From Palsa-1150 sp036490515 (GTDB lineage: Bacteria; Myxococcota_A; Polyangia; Polyangiales; Polyangiaceae), in contig DASXDU010000038.1 in assembly GCA_036490515.1 (NCBI GenBank), positions 62,001 to 126,000 of the forward strand: 64,000 nucleotides of DNA. The letters are read 5' to 3'. The position numbers were made by a program, and so were the translations under genes. Of this stretch, positions 51,295-58,845 are shown piece after piece. The notes under the pieces are model-generated. The model was not told the DNA's origin. It was given only the letters and a program-made list of their open reading frames with translations, and did not search any database. Position 1 is the first letter of the stretch. Each line of letters starts with the position of its first letter.

Positions 51295-52209
51295 TCACAC
51301 GCGCTTGGCGAGCTGGCGTATCGCGTCGGGGTGGGCCGCGTCCGCGAAGAGGAGCGGGAGAAACGAGGGCGCGATGGGGAGCTCGCGCGACAGGCGGCCG
51401 AGGCTCTCGGCCTGGACGCGCTCGCGGGTCGAGCGATCGCGTCCGGCGAGGATCGCGGCGTCCCCGGGCACGAACGGGTCGAGATCCCTCGCGGCCTCGA
51501 GCGCGGCGCGCTCCTCCTTCGAGAAGAGCGGCGGCAAGACCCCGTTCACGACGACGCGGCCGATGGGGAGCTTCAGCTCGCCGAGCGCGCGCGCGAGCTC
51601 GATGGTCTCGGTCGTCGGCATCTCCTCGGGGAGCGTGACGAGGACGATGGCGCACGTCGTCGGGTCCTGGAACATCGCCCACGCCCGCTCGGCGTCGCGG
51701 CGGAGGAGCCCCGGCGGGACGACGTCGAGGATGACCTTCGGTACGCGCAGCATGTCGAGCCCGTGGCCCGTGGCCGGCGCGTCGAGGATGACCACGTCGA
51801 AGCGCGACGACCCGTCGGGCCGCCGCTCGGTCGTGTGCCACCAGGCCTTTCCGAGCATCGACCACTCCTGCATCCCGGGCACGCCGCGCAGGAAGGACCG
51901 CACGTACTTGTTGTCGAAGAGCGTCTTGTAGAGCGCGCGGCTGTGGAGGACGAGGATGCCGTACTCCTCGATGGCCTTGTCGGGGCTCATGTTGACGGCC
52001 CAGACGTTGTCCGCGACCCCGACGACGTCCGCGCCGATGGACGGCACGCCGAGCATCACGCTGAGGCGCTCCTTCGCGTTGCACATCGCCACGAGGACGC
52101 GCTTGCCCCTCGCGGCGAGCGCGAGGGCCTCGGCCGCGCAGACGGTGGTCTTGCCCACGCCCCCCTTTCCGGTGACCAGGACGAAGCGCTTGTCGGCGAG
52201 CGTCGACAT
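51295..52209 (-). CDS. ArsA/Get3-family ATPase
   Basis: The 304-residue protein starts at ATG (MSTLADKRFVLVTGKGGVGKTT). The deviant Walker A GKGGVGKTT with its signature Lys, the switch region DAPATGHGLDML and the AVNMSPDKAIEEY segment place it in the ArsA/Get3 ATPase group. Only one domain is present and no arsenite-binding Cys set was noted. In Myxococcota such single-domain homologues are common and their cargo is undefined; arsenite efflux is unlikely because no arsB or arsR is nearby. It is divergent from rnj, with 70 bases between start codons. Confidence 0.88.
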   Translation of the reverse strand: MSTLADKRFVLVTGKGGVGKTTVCAAEALALAARGKRVLVAMCNAKERLSVMLGVPSIGADVVGVADNVWAVNMSPDKAIEEYGILVLHSRALYKTLFDNKYVRSFLRGVPGMQEWSMLGKAWWHTTERRPDGSSRFDVVILDAPATGHGLDMLRVPKVILDVVPPGLLRRDAERAWAMFQDPTTCAIVLVTLPEEMPTTETIELARALGELKLPIGRVVVNGVLPPLFSKEERAALEAARDLDPFVPGDAAILAGRDRSTRERVQAESLGRLSRELPIAPSFLPLLFADAAHPDAIRQLAKRV

Positions 52210-52279
52210 GCCGGCGGGGGTCGAGACGGTAGCACGTTCCAGGGCGGCGGCGACGCGACGGCATGGTAACAAGCCCTCC

Positions 52280-53959
52280 GTGCCCGAGCGCCCGCTCCGC
52301 GTCGTCCCTCTCGGAGGTCTCGGCGAGATCGGGATGAACTGCATGGCGCTCGTCCAGGGGGGCGAGGCGCTCGTCGTCGACTGCGGGGTCACGTTCGACG
52401 ACCGGGGCCTGGGCATCGACGTCGTCCACCCGGACTTCGCGGCGCTCGACGGGCTTCACGTCGCAGGCGTCTTCGTCACGCACGGCCACGAGGACCACAT
52501 CGGGGCCATCCCGTATCTCCTCCGGCGCGTCGACGCGAAGGTCTACGGCCCGCGGTACGCGCTCGGTCTCGTCCGGGAGCGCGCAGCGGAGCACGAGATC
52601 CTCGGCCACGTCCGCCTCGAAGAGGTGGCGCCCCGGTCGCGCGTCCGCGTCGGCCCCTTCGAGGTCGAGCCGATTCGCGTGACGCACTCGATCGCCGACG
52701 CGACGGCCCTGGCGATCCGCACGGCCGCGGGCCTGGTGATCCACACGGGCGACTTCAAGTTCGACGAGGCGCCGCCGGACGGCGAGACCTTCGACGTACC
52801 CCGCTTCGAGGAGCTCGGGCGCGAGGGCGTGCGTCTCCTCCTCAGCGACTCGACCAACGTGGACGCGAAGGGCCCCACCGGCAGCGAGGAGGGCGTCGGC
52901 GAGGCGCTCGACGCGATCGTGCGGGACGCGCGGCAGGCCGTCGTGGTGGGCGTCTTCGCGTCGAACGTGCACCGGCTGCGCATGCTGGGGGACATCGCGC
53001 GCCGCCACGGGCGCAAGCTGGTCGCCTTCGGCAGGAGCGTGAACACGCACTCGCGCGTCGCGCGCGCGACGGCCCGCTCTACGGGCGAGCACGCGGGCGA
53101 GCCGTACCTCGACTGGCCGGGGGAGCTCGTGTGGCCCGCCGACCGGGCGCGGGAGCTCCCGCGGAGCGCCATCCTGGGCGTGGCCACGGGCACGCAGGGC
53201 GAGGAGGCGGCGGCCCTGTCGCGGCTCGCGCGAGGTGAGCACCCGGCGTTCGACCTGGCCGAGGGCGACGTCGTCGTGATGTCGAGCCGCGTGATCCCGG
53301 GGAACGAGCCCGAGGTGATGCGCGTGATGGCGAACCTGCTCCGGCGCGGCGTCACGCTGCGCACGTGGTGGTCGGATCGCGCGGTCCACGTGAGCGGGCA
53401 CGCCCACCGCGACGAGCAGCGGCGGATGATCGAGATGGTGCGGCCGCGCGCCTTCGTCCCCGTGCACGGGACGCTTCACCACCTCCTGCGCCACGCCGAG
53501 CTCGCGCGCGAGCTCGGGGTGCCCGAGGTGTGCGTCCTCGAGAACGGCGACGTGGGCGAGGTCGGGGACGCGCCGCTCCGCAAGGCAGACCGCGTGCCCA
53601 CGGGGCGGGTGCACGTGTTCGCGCAGCGGCCGCTGTCGGCGCAGGTCCTCTCCGAGCGGATGGCGCTCGCGGCGCACGGCGCGGCGCACGTCGTCGTCCC
53701 GCTCGACGAGGCCGGCCGCGTGGCGGGCGAGATCACGGTCGTGACGAAGGGCGTGCTCGACGAGTCGCTCGACGCGCACGTGCTGGCGTCCGCGCGGAAC
53801 GAGGTGATGGCCGCGATCGAGGAGCTGCCGTCGGGTGGGTCGGGGCGCGCCGAGAGCGAAGTGGCGGACGCCGCGCGGCAGGCGGTCCGGCGGGCCCTCG
53901 CGCGCGTCCTCGGGTTCAAGCCGGTGGCGACGGCGACGGTATCGCGGGTGCGACGATGA
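52280..53959 (+). CDS. rnj: Ribonuclease J (metallo-beta-lactamase fold)
   Basis: A 5'-exonuclease/endonuclease of RNA decay. This 559-residue protein starts at GTG (VPERPLRVVPLGGLGEIGMN). The metal motif THGHEDHIGA (HxHxDH) is present, VTHSIAD and HTGDFKFDE supply further ligands, and ATGTQGEE and VHVSGHAHRDEQ belong to the beta-CASP region. The C-terminal about 110 residues form the RNase J-specific domain. Both RNase J and RNase E/G being encoded within 8 kb suggests a mixed decay system. The stop overlaps the CHAD gene start (ATGA). Confidence 0.94.
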   Translation: MPERPLRVVPLGGLGEIGMNCMALVQGGEALVVDCGVTFDDRGLGIDVVHPDFAALDGLHVAGVFVTHGHEDHIGAIPYLLRRVDAKVYGPRYALGLVRERAAEHEILGHVRLEEVAPRSRVRVGPFEVEPIRVTHSIADATALAIRTAAGLVIHTGDFKFDEAPPDGETFDVPRFEELGREGVRLLLSDSTNVDAKGPTGSEEGVGEALDAIVRDARQAVVVGVFASNVHRLRMLGDIARRHGRKLVAFGRSVNTHSRVARATARSTGEHAGEPYLDWPGELVWPADRARELPRSAILGVATGTQGEEAAALSRLARGEHPAFDLAEGDVVVMSSRVIPGNEPEVMRVMANLLRRGVTLRTWWSDRAVHVSGHAHRDEQRRMIEMVRPRAFVPVHGTLHHLLRHAELARELGVPEVCVLENGDVGEVGDAPLRKADRVPTGRVHVFAQRPLSAQVLSERMALAAHGAAHVVVPLDEAGRVAGEITVVTKGVLDESLDAHVLASARNEVMAAIEELPSGGSGRAESEVADAARQAVRRALARVLGFKPVATATVSRVRR

Positions 53960-54846
53960 GGCGGGGGCCGGCGATCGCCGCCGCGGCGCCGATGGCCGGG
54001 CCGTTCCTCGCGGCGAAGCTCCACGCGCTCGACGATCGGCTGAAGGACGTCGCGCCGCGCGTGACGGGCACCACGGTCGATGCCGCCGCGGTCCACGATC
54101 TGCGGGTGGCCCTCCGCCGGACGCGCACGTTGCTCGAGGTGGGGGCACCTCTGCTGGGGCGGTTCCGTGCGGACGAGGTGCGGCGGTCGCTCCGGGGCGT
54201 GATGCGAGCCACGGGCGCGCTCCGCGACGACGAGGTCTTGCTCGAGCTGCTCGGGTCCCTCGGCGTGGAGCGACCGGACGTGCGCGCCTGGCTCGAGGTG
54301 CGGAGCAAGCGGGAGCAGAGGCTGCGACATGCACTGGTGCGGCACGTGGAGGCGGGGGAGCTCGATCGCGGGCGCGCACTGCTCGAAGCGCTCCTCGCGT
54401 TCCGCGTGAATCCGAGGCGCGACCGCCGCCTCGCGAAGTACGCGCGGCGCGCGCTCGATCGGGCCCGGCGCGACGTCGATCGCCGGAAGGCGGCGCGCCC
54501 GGACGACCCGGCGGCGCTCCACCGCCTGCGGATCGCGTACAAGCGCGTCCGGTACACGGCCGAGACGTTCGCCGAGGCGCTTCCCCGCGAGGCGCCGGCG
54601 ATCGCGTCGCGCGCCGCGCGGATGCAGGCCCGCCTTGGCGACCTGCACGACGTCGACGTCGCGATCGCGTGCGTCCGGCGCGCCCGGTCGCTGCCACCGG
54701 ACGCGCGGGCGGAGCTGTGCGAGGCCCTGGCCCATGCGCGCGGAGCGCGCCTCGCGGGCTATCTCCGCGAGCTCGGGCCCGTGTCGGCGGCGCCCCTCCT
54801 TCAGCTCGCGGGCTCGGACTCGCTCCGGAAGATCTCGACCCGCTGA
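53956..54846 (+). CDS. CHAD-domain protein (polyphosphate-associated helical domain)
   Basis: This 296-residue, Arg-rich, all-helical protein carries the CHAD signature VHDLRVALRRTRTLLEV near residue 47 and its repeat LHRLRIAYKRVRYTAETF near residue 190, followed by LGDLHDVDVAIACV. CHAD domains bind polyphosphate through a basic channel and localise to polyP granules. The CYTH (triphosphatase) domain often fused to it is absent. The ATG overlaps the rnj stop, so it is translationally coupled to RNase J. Its 3' end overlaps the convergent cyclophilin gene by 46 bp. Confidence 0.88.
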   Translation: MRRGPAIAAAAPMAGPFLAAKLHALDDRLKDVAPRVTGTTVDAAAVHDLRVALRRTRTLLEVGAPLLGRFRADEVRRSLRGVMRATGALRDDEVLLELLGSLGVERPDVRAWLEVRSKREQRLRHALVRHVEAGELDRGRALLEALLAFRVNPRRDRRLAKYARRALDRARRDVDRRKAARPDDPAALHRLRIAYKRVRYTAETFAEALPREAPAIASRAARMQARLGDLHDVDVAIACVRRARSLPPDARAELCEALAHARGARLAGYLRELGPVSAAPLLQLAGSDSLRKISTR

Positions 54847-55376
54847 ATGACGACGTCCTCGGCGGGCTTGTTGCGCGCGCCGGTCGGGACGCGTGCGATC
54901 TGCTTCACGAGGTCGTTGCCGGCCACGACCTGGCCGAACACCGAGTGCTTGTCGTCGAGGTGCGGCGTCGAGCGCTCGGTGATGAAGAACTGCGACCCGT
55001 TGGTGCCGGGGCCGGAGTTGGCCATCGAGAGGATGCCCGGCCCGGCATGGCGGAGCTCGGGGTGGAACTCGTCGCCGAATTTGTAGCCGGGGCCGCCCGT
55101 GCCCTGGCCGAGCGGGTCACCGCCCTGGATCATGAAGTCGGGGATGACGCGGTGGAACACAGTGCCGTCGTAGTAGCGCGTGCCCTTGTTGCTCGCGCCG
55201 GTGCGCGGGTGCGTCCACTCCTGGGCGCCCGTGGCGAGGCCCACGAAGTTCTTCACCGTCTTCGGGGCGCGCTGCTCCTCGAGCCGGATGACGATGGGGC
55301 CGAGGCTCGTGACGAAGCGCGCGTAGAGCTGCCCCGTACCGGGGACCTGGATCTCGGGGAAGGTGGCGGTCGGCAT
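54801..55376 (-). CDS. Cyclophilin-type peptidyl-prolyl cis-trans isomerase
   Basis: It catalyses proline isomerisation in protein folding. The protein is 191 residues from ATG (MPTATFPEIQVPG). It has no signal peptide, so it is cytoplasmic (PpiB-like). Motifs are VKNFVGLATG, YYDGTVFHRVIPDFMIQGGDP, ILSMANSGPGTNGSQFFIT and HLDDKHSVFGQVVAGND, with the active-site Arg (FHRV) and the catalytic FFIT segment intact. It converges on the CHAD gene with a 46-bp antisense overlap of coding ends; divergent from the FHA gene. Confidence 0.95.
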   Translation of the reverse strand: MPTATFPEIQVPGTGQLYARFVTSLGPIVIRLEEQRAPKTVKNFVGLATGAQEWTHPRTGASNKGTRYYDGTVFHRVIPDFMIQGGDPLGQGTGGPGYKFGDEFHPELRHAGPGILSMANSGPGTNGSQFFITERSTPHLDDKHSVFGQVVAGNDLVKQIARVPTGARNKPAEDVVIQRVEIFRSESEPAS

Positions 55377-55511
55377 GGTGCGGGAGGCTACCCAGCCGCT
55401 CGCGCGGCGGCCAGCGCCAAAGGCTCGGCTCCGGCAGGGCTCGCAGTTCGCTTGACCCCCCTCGCGATGCGTAGATACTCGGTTTGCCCGAGAGGGTCCC
55501 CGGAGGCGTGT

Positions 55512-56666
55512 GTGATCACCTGCCCGAAGTGCTCGAAGGACAATCAAGACCACTACAAGTTCTGCCTCGGGTGCGGGGCGGAGCTGCCGCGCGAGTCGGC
55601 GCCCCGGGAGTTCTCGCCGCAGACACCCCCTCACGGAATGAAGGCTGCCCAGGGCGCCGCGGTGGTTCCGCCGCCCGTCGGCGGCGGTGGCGGCAACCTC
55701 GGGAGCACGGTCGCCGTCACGCCGAGCGCGCCACCGCCGCGGGTCGCCGCGCCCGCTCCGGCGGCCGCCTCTCCGCCGGTCGTCTCCCCGTCGGCGCCGC
55801 CTCCACCCGTCGCCGTCGCCGCGCCGCCCCCCGCGGGGGGTCCGGCTGCCACGGTCGCCCTCAGCCCTGCCGCCGCCCACGCCGCTGCGTCCAGCGGAGC
55901 GACCGTCGTCTGCCCCCAGTGCGGGCACGTCAACGCGCCGTCGAATCTCTTCTGTGGGTCTTGCGGTTTCCGCCTCGGCGGCGCGCAGGCCCGGCCTGCC
56001 CCCGCCGCGGCTCCCGCGGCCGTCGAGCCGGGCGGCGGAGCCATGATGCTGACCGCGCTCCGCGCCGACGGAAGCGAAGCGGGCACGTTCCAGATGCCCG
56101 CGGGAGGCGGCACGGTGGGCCGCGAGACCGGCGGCATCTTCGCCGGAGACAGCTACCTCTCGCCGCGGCACGCGACGTTCCGCGTCCAGAGCGGGGGCCG
56201 CGCGTCCGTCAAGGACGAGGCCTCGCTCAACGGCGTCTACAAGAAGCTCACGCGCGAGGTGCCCGTCGAGATCCGGCCGAACGAGGTCTTCCGCATCGGC
56301 CAGGAGATCATCAAGTTCGAGCCGCTCAACTCGCAGCCGCCCGCGTCCGACGGCGTCGAGCGCCTCGGCGCGCCGAGCAAAGGCTACGTCGGGCGGATCG
56401 CGCTCGTCGTGGGCCGCGAGGAGACGGGCAACGCCTTTCCAATCCCGGAGGGCGGCGTCCACCTCGGGCGCGAGCGCGGCGACATCCTCTTCCCGGAGGA
56501 CGGCTACGTGTCGGGGCTGCACTGCCGCCTCTCCTGGGACGGACAAAAGCTCTTCCTCACCGACCTCGGGAGCTCGAACGGCACCTTCGTGCGCGTCGCC
56601 GAGACGGACGTCCGCTCGGGCGACGTGCTCCTCATGGGCCAGCAGCTCTTTCGCGTCAGCGTCTGA
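55512..56666 (+). CDS. Zinc-ribbon protein with two FHA domains
   Basis: The 384-residue protein starts at the GTG with GGAGG five bases upstream, beginning directly at the first zinc ribbon (CPKC...CLGC). A long Pro/Ala linker is followed by a second ribbon (CPQCGHVN...CGSCG, about 135-160). Then come FHA-like domain 1 (about 190-270, TVGRETG...LSPRHATFRV...SLNGVYKKL) and FHA domain 2 (about 300-384, HLGRERGDILF...SGLHCRLSW...GSSNGTFVRV). FHA domains bind phosphothreonine, so this is a likely reader for the Ser/Thr kinases. Both FHA cores keep the Gly-Arg and Ser/His pattern. Confidence 0.92.
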   Translation: MITCPKCSKDNQDHYKFCLGCGAELPRESAPREFSPQTPPHGMKAAQGAAVVPPPVGGGGGNLGSTVAVTPSAPPPRVAAPAPAAASPPVVSPSAPPPPVAVAAPPPAGGPAATVALSPAAAHAAASSGATVVCPQCGHVNAPSNLFCGSCGFRLGGAQARPAPAAAPAAVEPGGGAMMLTALRADGSEAGTFQMPAGGGTVGRETGGIFAGDSYLSPRHATFRVQSGGRASVKDEASLNGVYKKLTREVPVEIRPNEVFRIGQEIIKFEPLNSQPPASDGVERLGAPSKGYVGRIALVVGREETGNAFPIPEGGVHLGRERGDILFPEDGYVSGLHCRLSWDGQKLFLTDLGSSNGTFVRVAETDVRSGDVLLMGQQLFRVSV

Positions 56667-56701
56667 CCCAGCCGCGCGTGGTATCCTGATCCGGGGGCGA
56701 G

Positions 56702-57100
56702 ATGCCAACGCAACGGACGATTCGCGTCGTGGCTGCGGTCCTGGAGAAGGACGGGCACTACCTGATCACGCAGCGACGCGCGACGGCGGTGCTGGCCCTC
56801 ATGTGGGAGTTCCCGGGCGGCCGCGTCGAGGAGGGAGAGACCGACGCGCAGGCTCTCAAGCGCGAGGTGCGCCACCGCCTGGGCGCGGAGATCGAGGTGG
56901 GCAAGCTCATCTCCTTCGTGAGCCACCCGTACGAGCACTACGCGGTCGACCTGTTCCTCTACGAGTGCACCCTCCTCGGCGAGGCGCTCGAGGCGCGCAA
57001 CGTGAACGCGTTCAAGTGGGTCACGAGCGCCGAGTTCGACCAGTACCCGTTCACGCCGGCCGACGAGGCGTCGATGAACAAGCTGCTCGGCGTGACCTGA
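56702..57100 (+). CDS. MutT-like Nudix protein with degenerate Nudix box
   Basis: A 132-residue protein, MutT-sized. The fold is clear (IRVVAAVLEKDGHYLITQRR, MWEFPGGRVEEGE, NAFKWVTSAEFDQYPFTPAD). The Nudix box should read G-x5-E-x7-R-E-U-x-E-E-x-G-U; here it is G40...E46...REVRHRLGA (54-62), so both catalytic metal-binding Glu are His58 and Arg59. Catalysis as in MutT is therefore doubtful. It might bind nucleotides or have a regulatory role. It starts 35 bases after the FHA gene and is convergent with sppA, 12 bases apart. Confidence 0.85.
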   Translation: MPTQRTIRVVAAVLEKDGHYLITQRRATAVLALMWEFPGGRVEEGETDAQALKREVRHRLGAEIEVGKLISFVSHPYEHYAVDLFLYECTLLGEALEARNVNAFKWVTSAEFDQYPFTPADEASMNKLLGVT

Positions 57101-57112
57101 AGGGCGCGCCGC

Positions 57113-58825
57113 TCAACCGAGCGAGGGGAGCGACGTGGCGAGCGTGAGGACGCGCTCGCCTCGCAAGGCGAGGAGCACGGCCTCGACCGGCAGCCCCGGC
57201 GCCAGCGCCCCGAGGAGGTCGGCCCACACGACGGGCGGCTCGCGGCGCGGGGGGTCGAGCGGGGGGACGCGCTTGCGGGGCTCGCGAAGGGCCACGACGC
57301 GAAGGCGGGAGGCCCCCTTGCCGATGCGCTCACGCAGGACCTCTACGGCGTCCTCGAACCCGCCGAGGCGATCCACCAGTCCGTTCGCGTGCGCGTCCGC
57401 GCCGATCCACACGCGCCCCTGCGCGAGCGCCTCGACCTCCGCAGTCGTCATGCGGCGCCCCGCGGCGACGACACCGACGAAGGTCCGGTATACGTGCTCC
57501 ATTTCCTGGTCGACGACGGCCCGCAGGTCGTCGTCGAGAGGGAGCAGCGGATCGAGCAGGCGCGCGCGCGCCCCACGCTGGAGCACCTCGGTGGCGACGC
57601 CGAGGCGCGCGAGGAGCGGCTCGACGACGACGCGCGCCGCGACGACGCCGATGGATCCCGTGACCGTGGTCGGCTGGGCCACGATGGCGTGCGCCGCGGC
57701 CGCGACGTAGTACCCGCCGCTCGCGGCGACGTTGGCCATGCTCGCGACGAGCGGCTTCTCCGCCGCGAGCTGCACGAGCTCGTGGTGGATGCGATCGCTC
57801 GCGAGCGCGCTTCCTCCGGGCGAGTCCACGTGAAGGACGACGCCCCGCACCGCAGGGTGCGCACGGGCGATGCGGATGGCGGCGATGACGCGATCGTCGA
57901 CGGCGGTGGGCTGGAAGGGCAGCCCGGTGGCGCCCGCGATGGGCCCGTGTACCCGGACCACCGCGATGACGTTTCGGCCGCAGAGCGCCCGGGGGCGCAG
58001 GGCCGTGCGCGCGAGGAGGTAGGCCGGCGCCTGCCGGAGGCGCGCCTTCGACTCGCCCTCGGCCAGGCGCGTGACGACCTCGTCGTCGTAGGCGAGGCCG
58101 TCCGCGAGGCCCGCGGTCACGGCCTCATCGCCCGTGTACGGCGCCCCGTCCACGAGGGCCTTCGCGCGCGCCTCGTCCACTTCCCGCCCGTCCGCGATGG
58201 ACCGCACGAAGGCGCCATAGGCCCGATCGAGGACCGCGCCGATCTGCTCCCGCTCCGCGTCGCTCATCGAGGTGCGCTCGATGCGCTCGCCGGCTGTCTT
58301 GAACCGACCCCGCGCATGCACCTCGGGGACGACGCCCGCCTTGTCGAGCGCACCACGGAGGTACCGGGCGCTCGCGAGGAGGCCCACCGGGGCGAGCGAC
58401 GACGTGGGACCAAGCAGGAGGAGATCGGCGCCGACCGCCGCGTAGGTCTCACGCGTGCCGCCACCGAGCGGGAGATGCACGACGACGCGCTTGCCGGCCG
58501 CGCGCGCCCGGTCGAGGATGGCGCGCAGCGAGGTGGCGGTAGCGAGGCCGCCTCTCATCGAACGAAGGACGAGCACGATCCCCCGCACGTTCGGGTCGGT
58601 GGCCGCCTCGTCCACGACCTCTCGCAGGCCGTGGAGGGAGAACGGTTGCCTCGCCCCGGGCGGCCACCACTGCGGCGCCGGCGCGATCTCCGTGACGGCC
58701 CCGTCGATCTCCGCGAGGACGTACGTCCCCGGGCGCGCGCGGCCGAAGAACCGCCGCGCCACGAGCCACGGGAGGGCGACGAGCCACGCGACGAGCCACG
58801 CGACGCGAACGAGGATGCCCAGCAC
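57113..58825 (-). CDS. sppA: Signal peptide peptidase SppA (67K type)
   Basis: It degrades cleaved signal peptides at the inner membrane. The 570-residue protein has a GTG start giving an N-terminal membrane anchor (LVRVAWLVAWLVALPWLV). It has two homologous halves: the first carries the general-base Lys176 in FKTAGE, the second the nucleophile Ser369 in VAASGGYYVAA. This is the dyad of the long E. coli-type SppA. VDSPGGSALASD and QPTTVTGSIGVV are also conserved. It is the last gene of the minus-strand starch run, 20 bases after the GH13 gene, although its function is unrelated. Confidence 0.94.
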   Translation of the reverse strand: MLGILVRVAWLVAWLVALPWLVARRFFGRARPGTYVLAEIDGAVTEIAPAPQWWPPGARQPFSLHGLREVVDEAATDPNVRGIVLVLRSMRGGLATATSLRAILDRARAAGKRVVVHLPLGGGTRETYAAVGADLLLLGPTSSLAPVGLLASARYLRGALDKAGVVPEVHARGRFKTAGERIERTSMSDAEREQIGAVLDRAYGAFVRSIADGREVDEARAKALVDGAPYTGDEAVTAGLADGLAYDDEVVTRLAEGESKARLRQAPAYLLARTALRPRALCGRNVIAVVRVHGPIAGATGLPFQPTAVDDRVIAAIRIARAHPAVRGVVLHVDSPGGSALASDRIHHELVQLAAEKPLVASMANVAASGGYYVAAAAHAIVAQPTTVTGSIGVVAARVVVEPLLARLGVATEVLQRGARARLLDPLLPLDDDLRAVVDQEMEHVYRTFVGVVAAGRRMTTAEVEALAQGRVWIGADAHANGLVDRLGGFEDAVEVLRERIGKGASRLRVVALREPRKRVPPLDPPRREPPVVWADLLGALAPGLPVEAVLLALRGERVLTLATSLPSLG

Positions 58826-58845
58826 GCCCGCGAGCGTAGCTCGCC

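Noticed and set aside
51295..52209. Arsenical efflux ATPase
   Set aside because: Single ATPase domain, no arsB/arsR neighbours and no recognised arsenite-binding cysteines.
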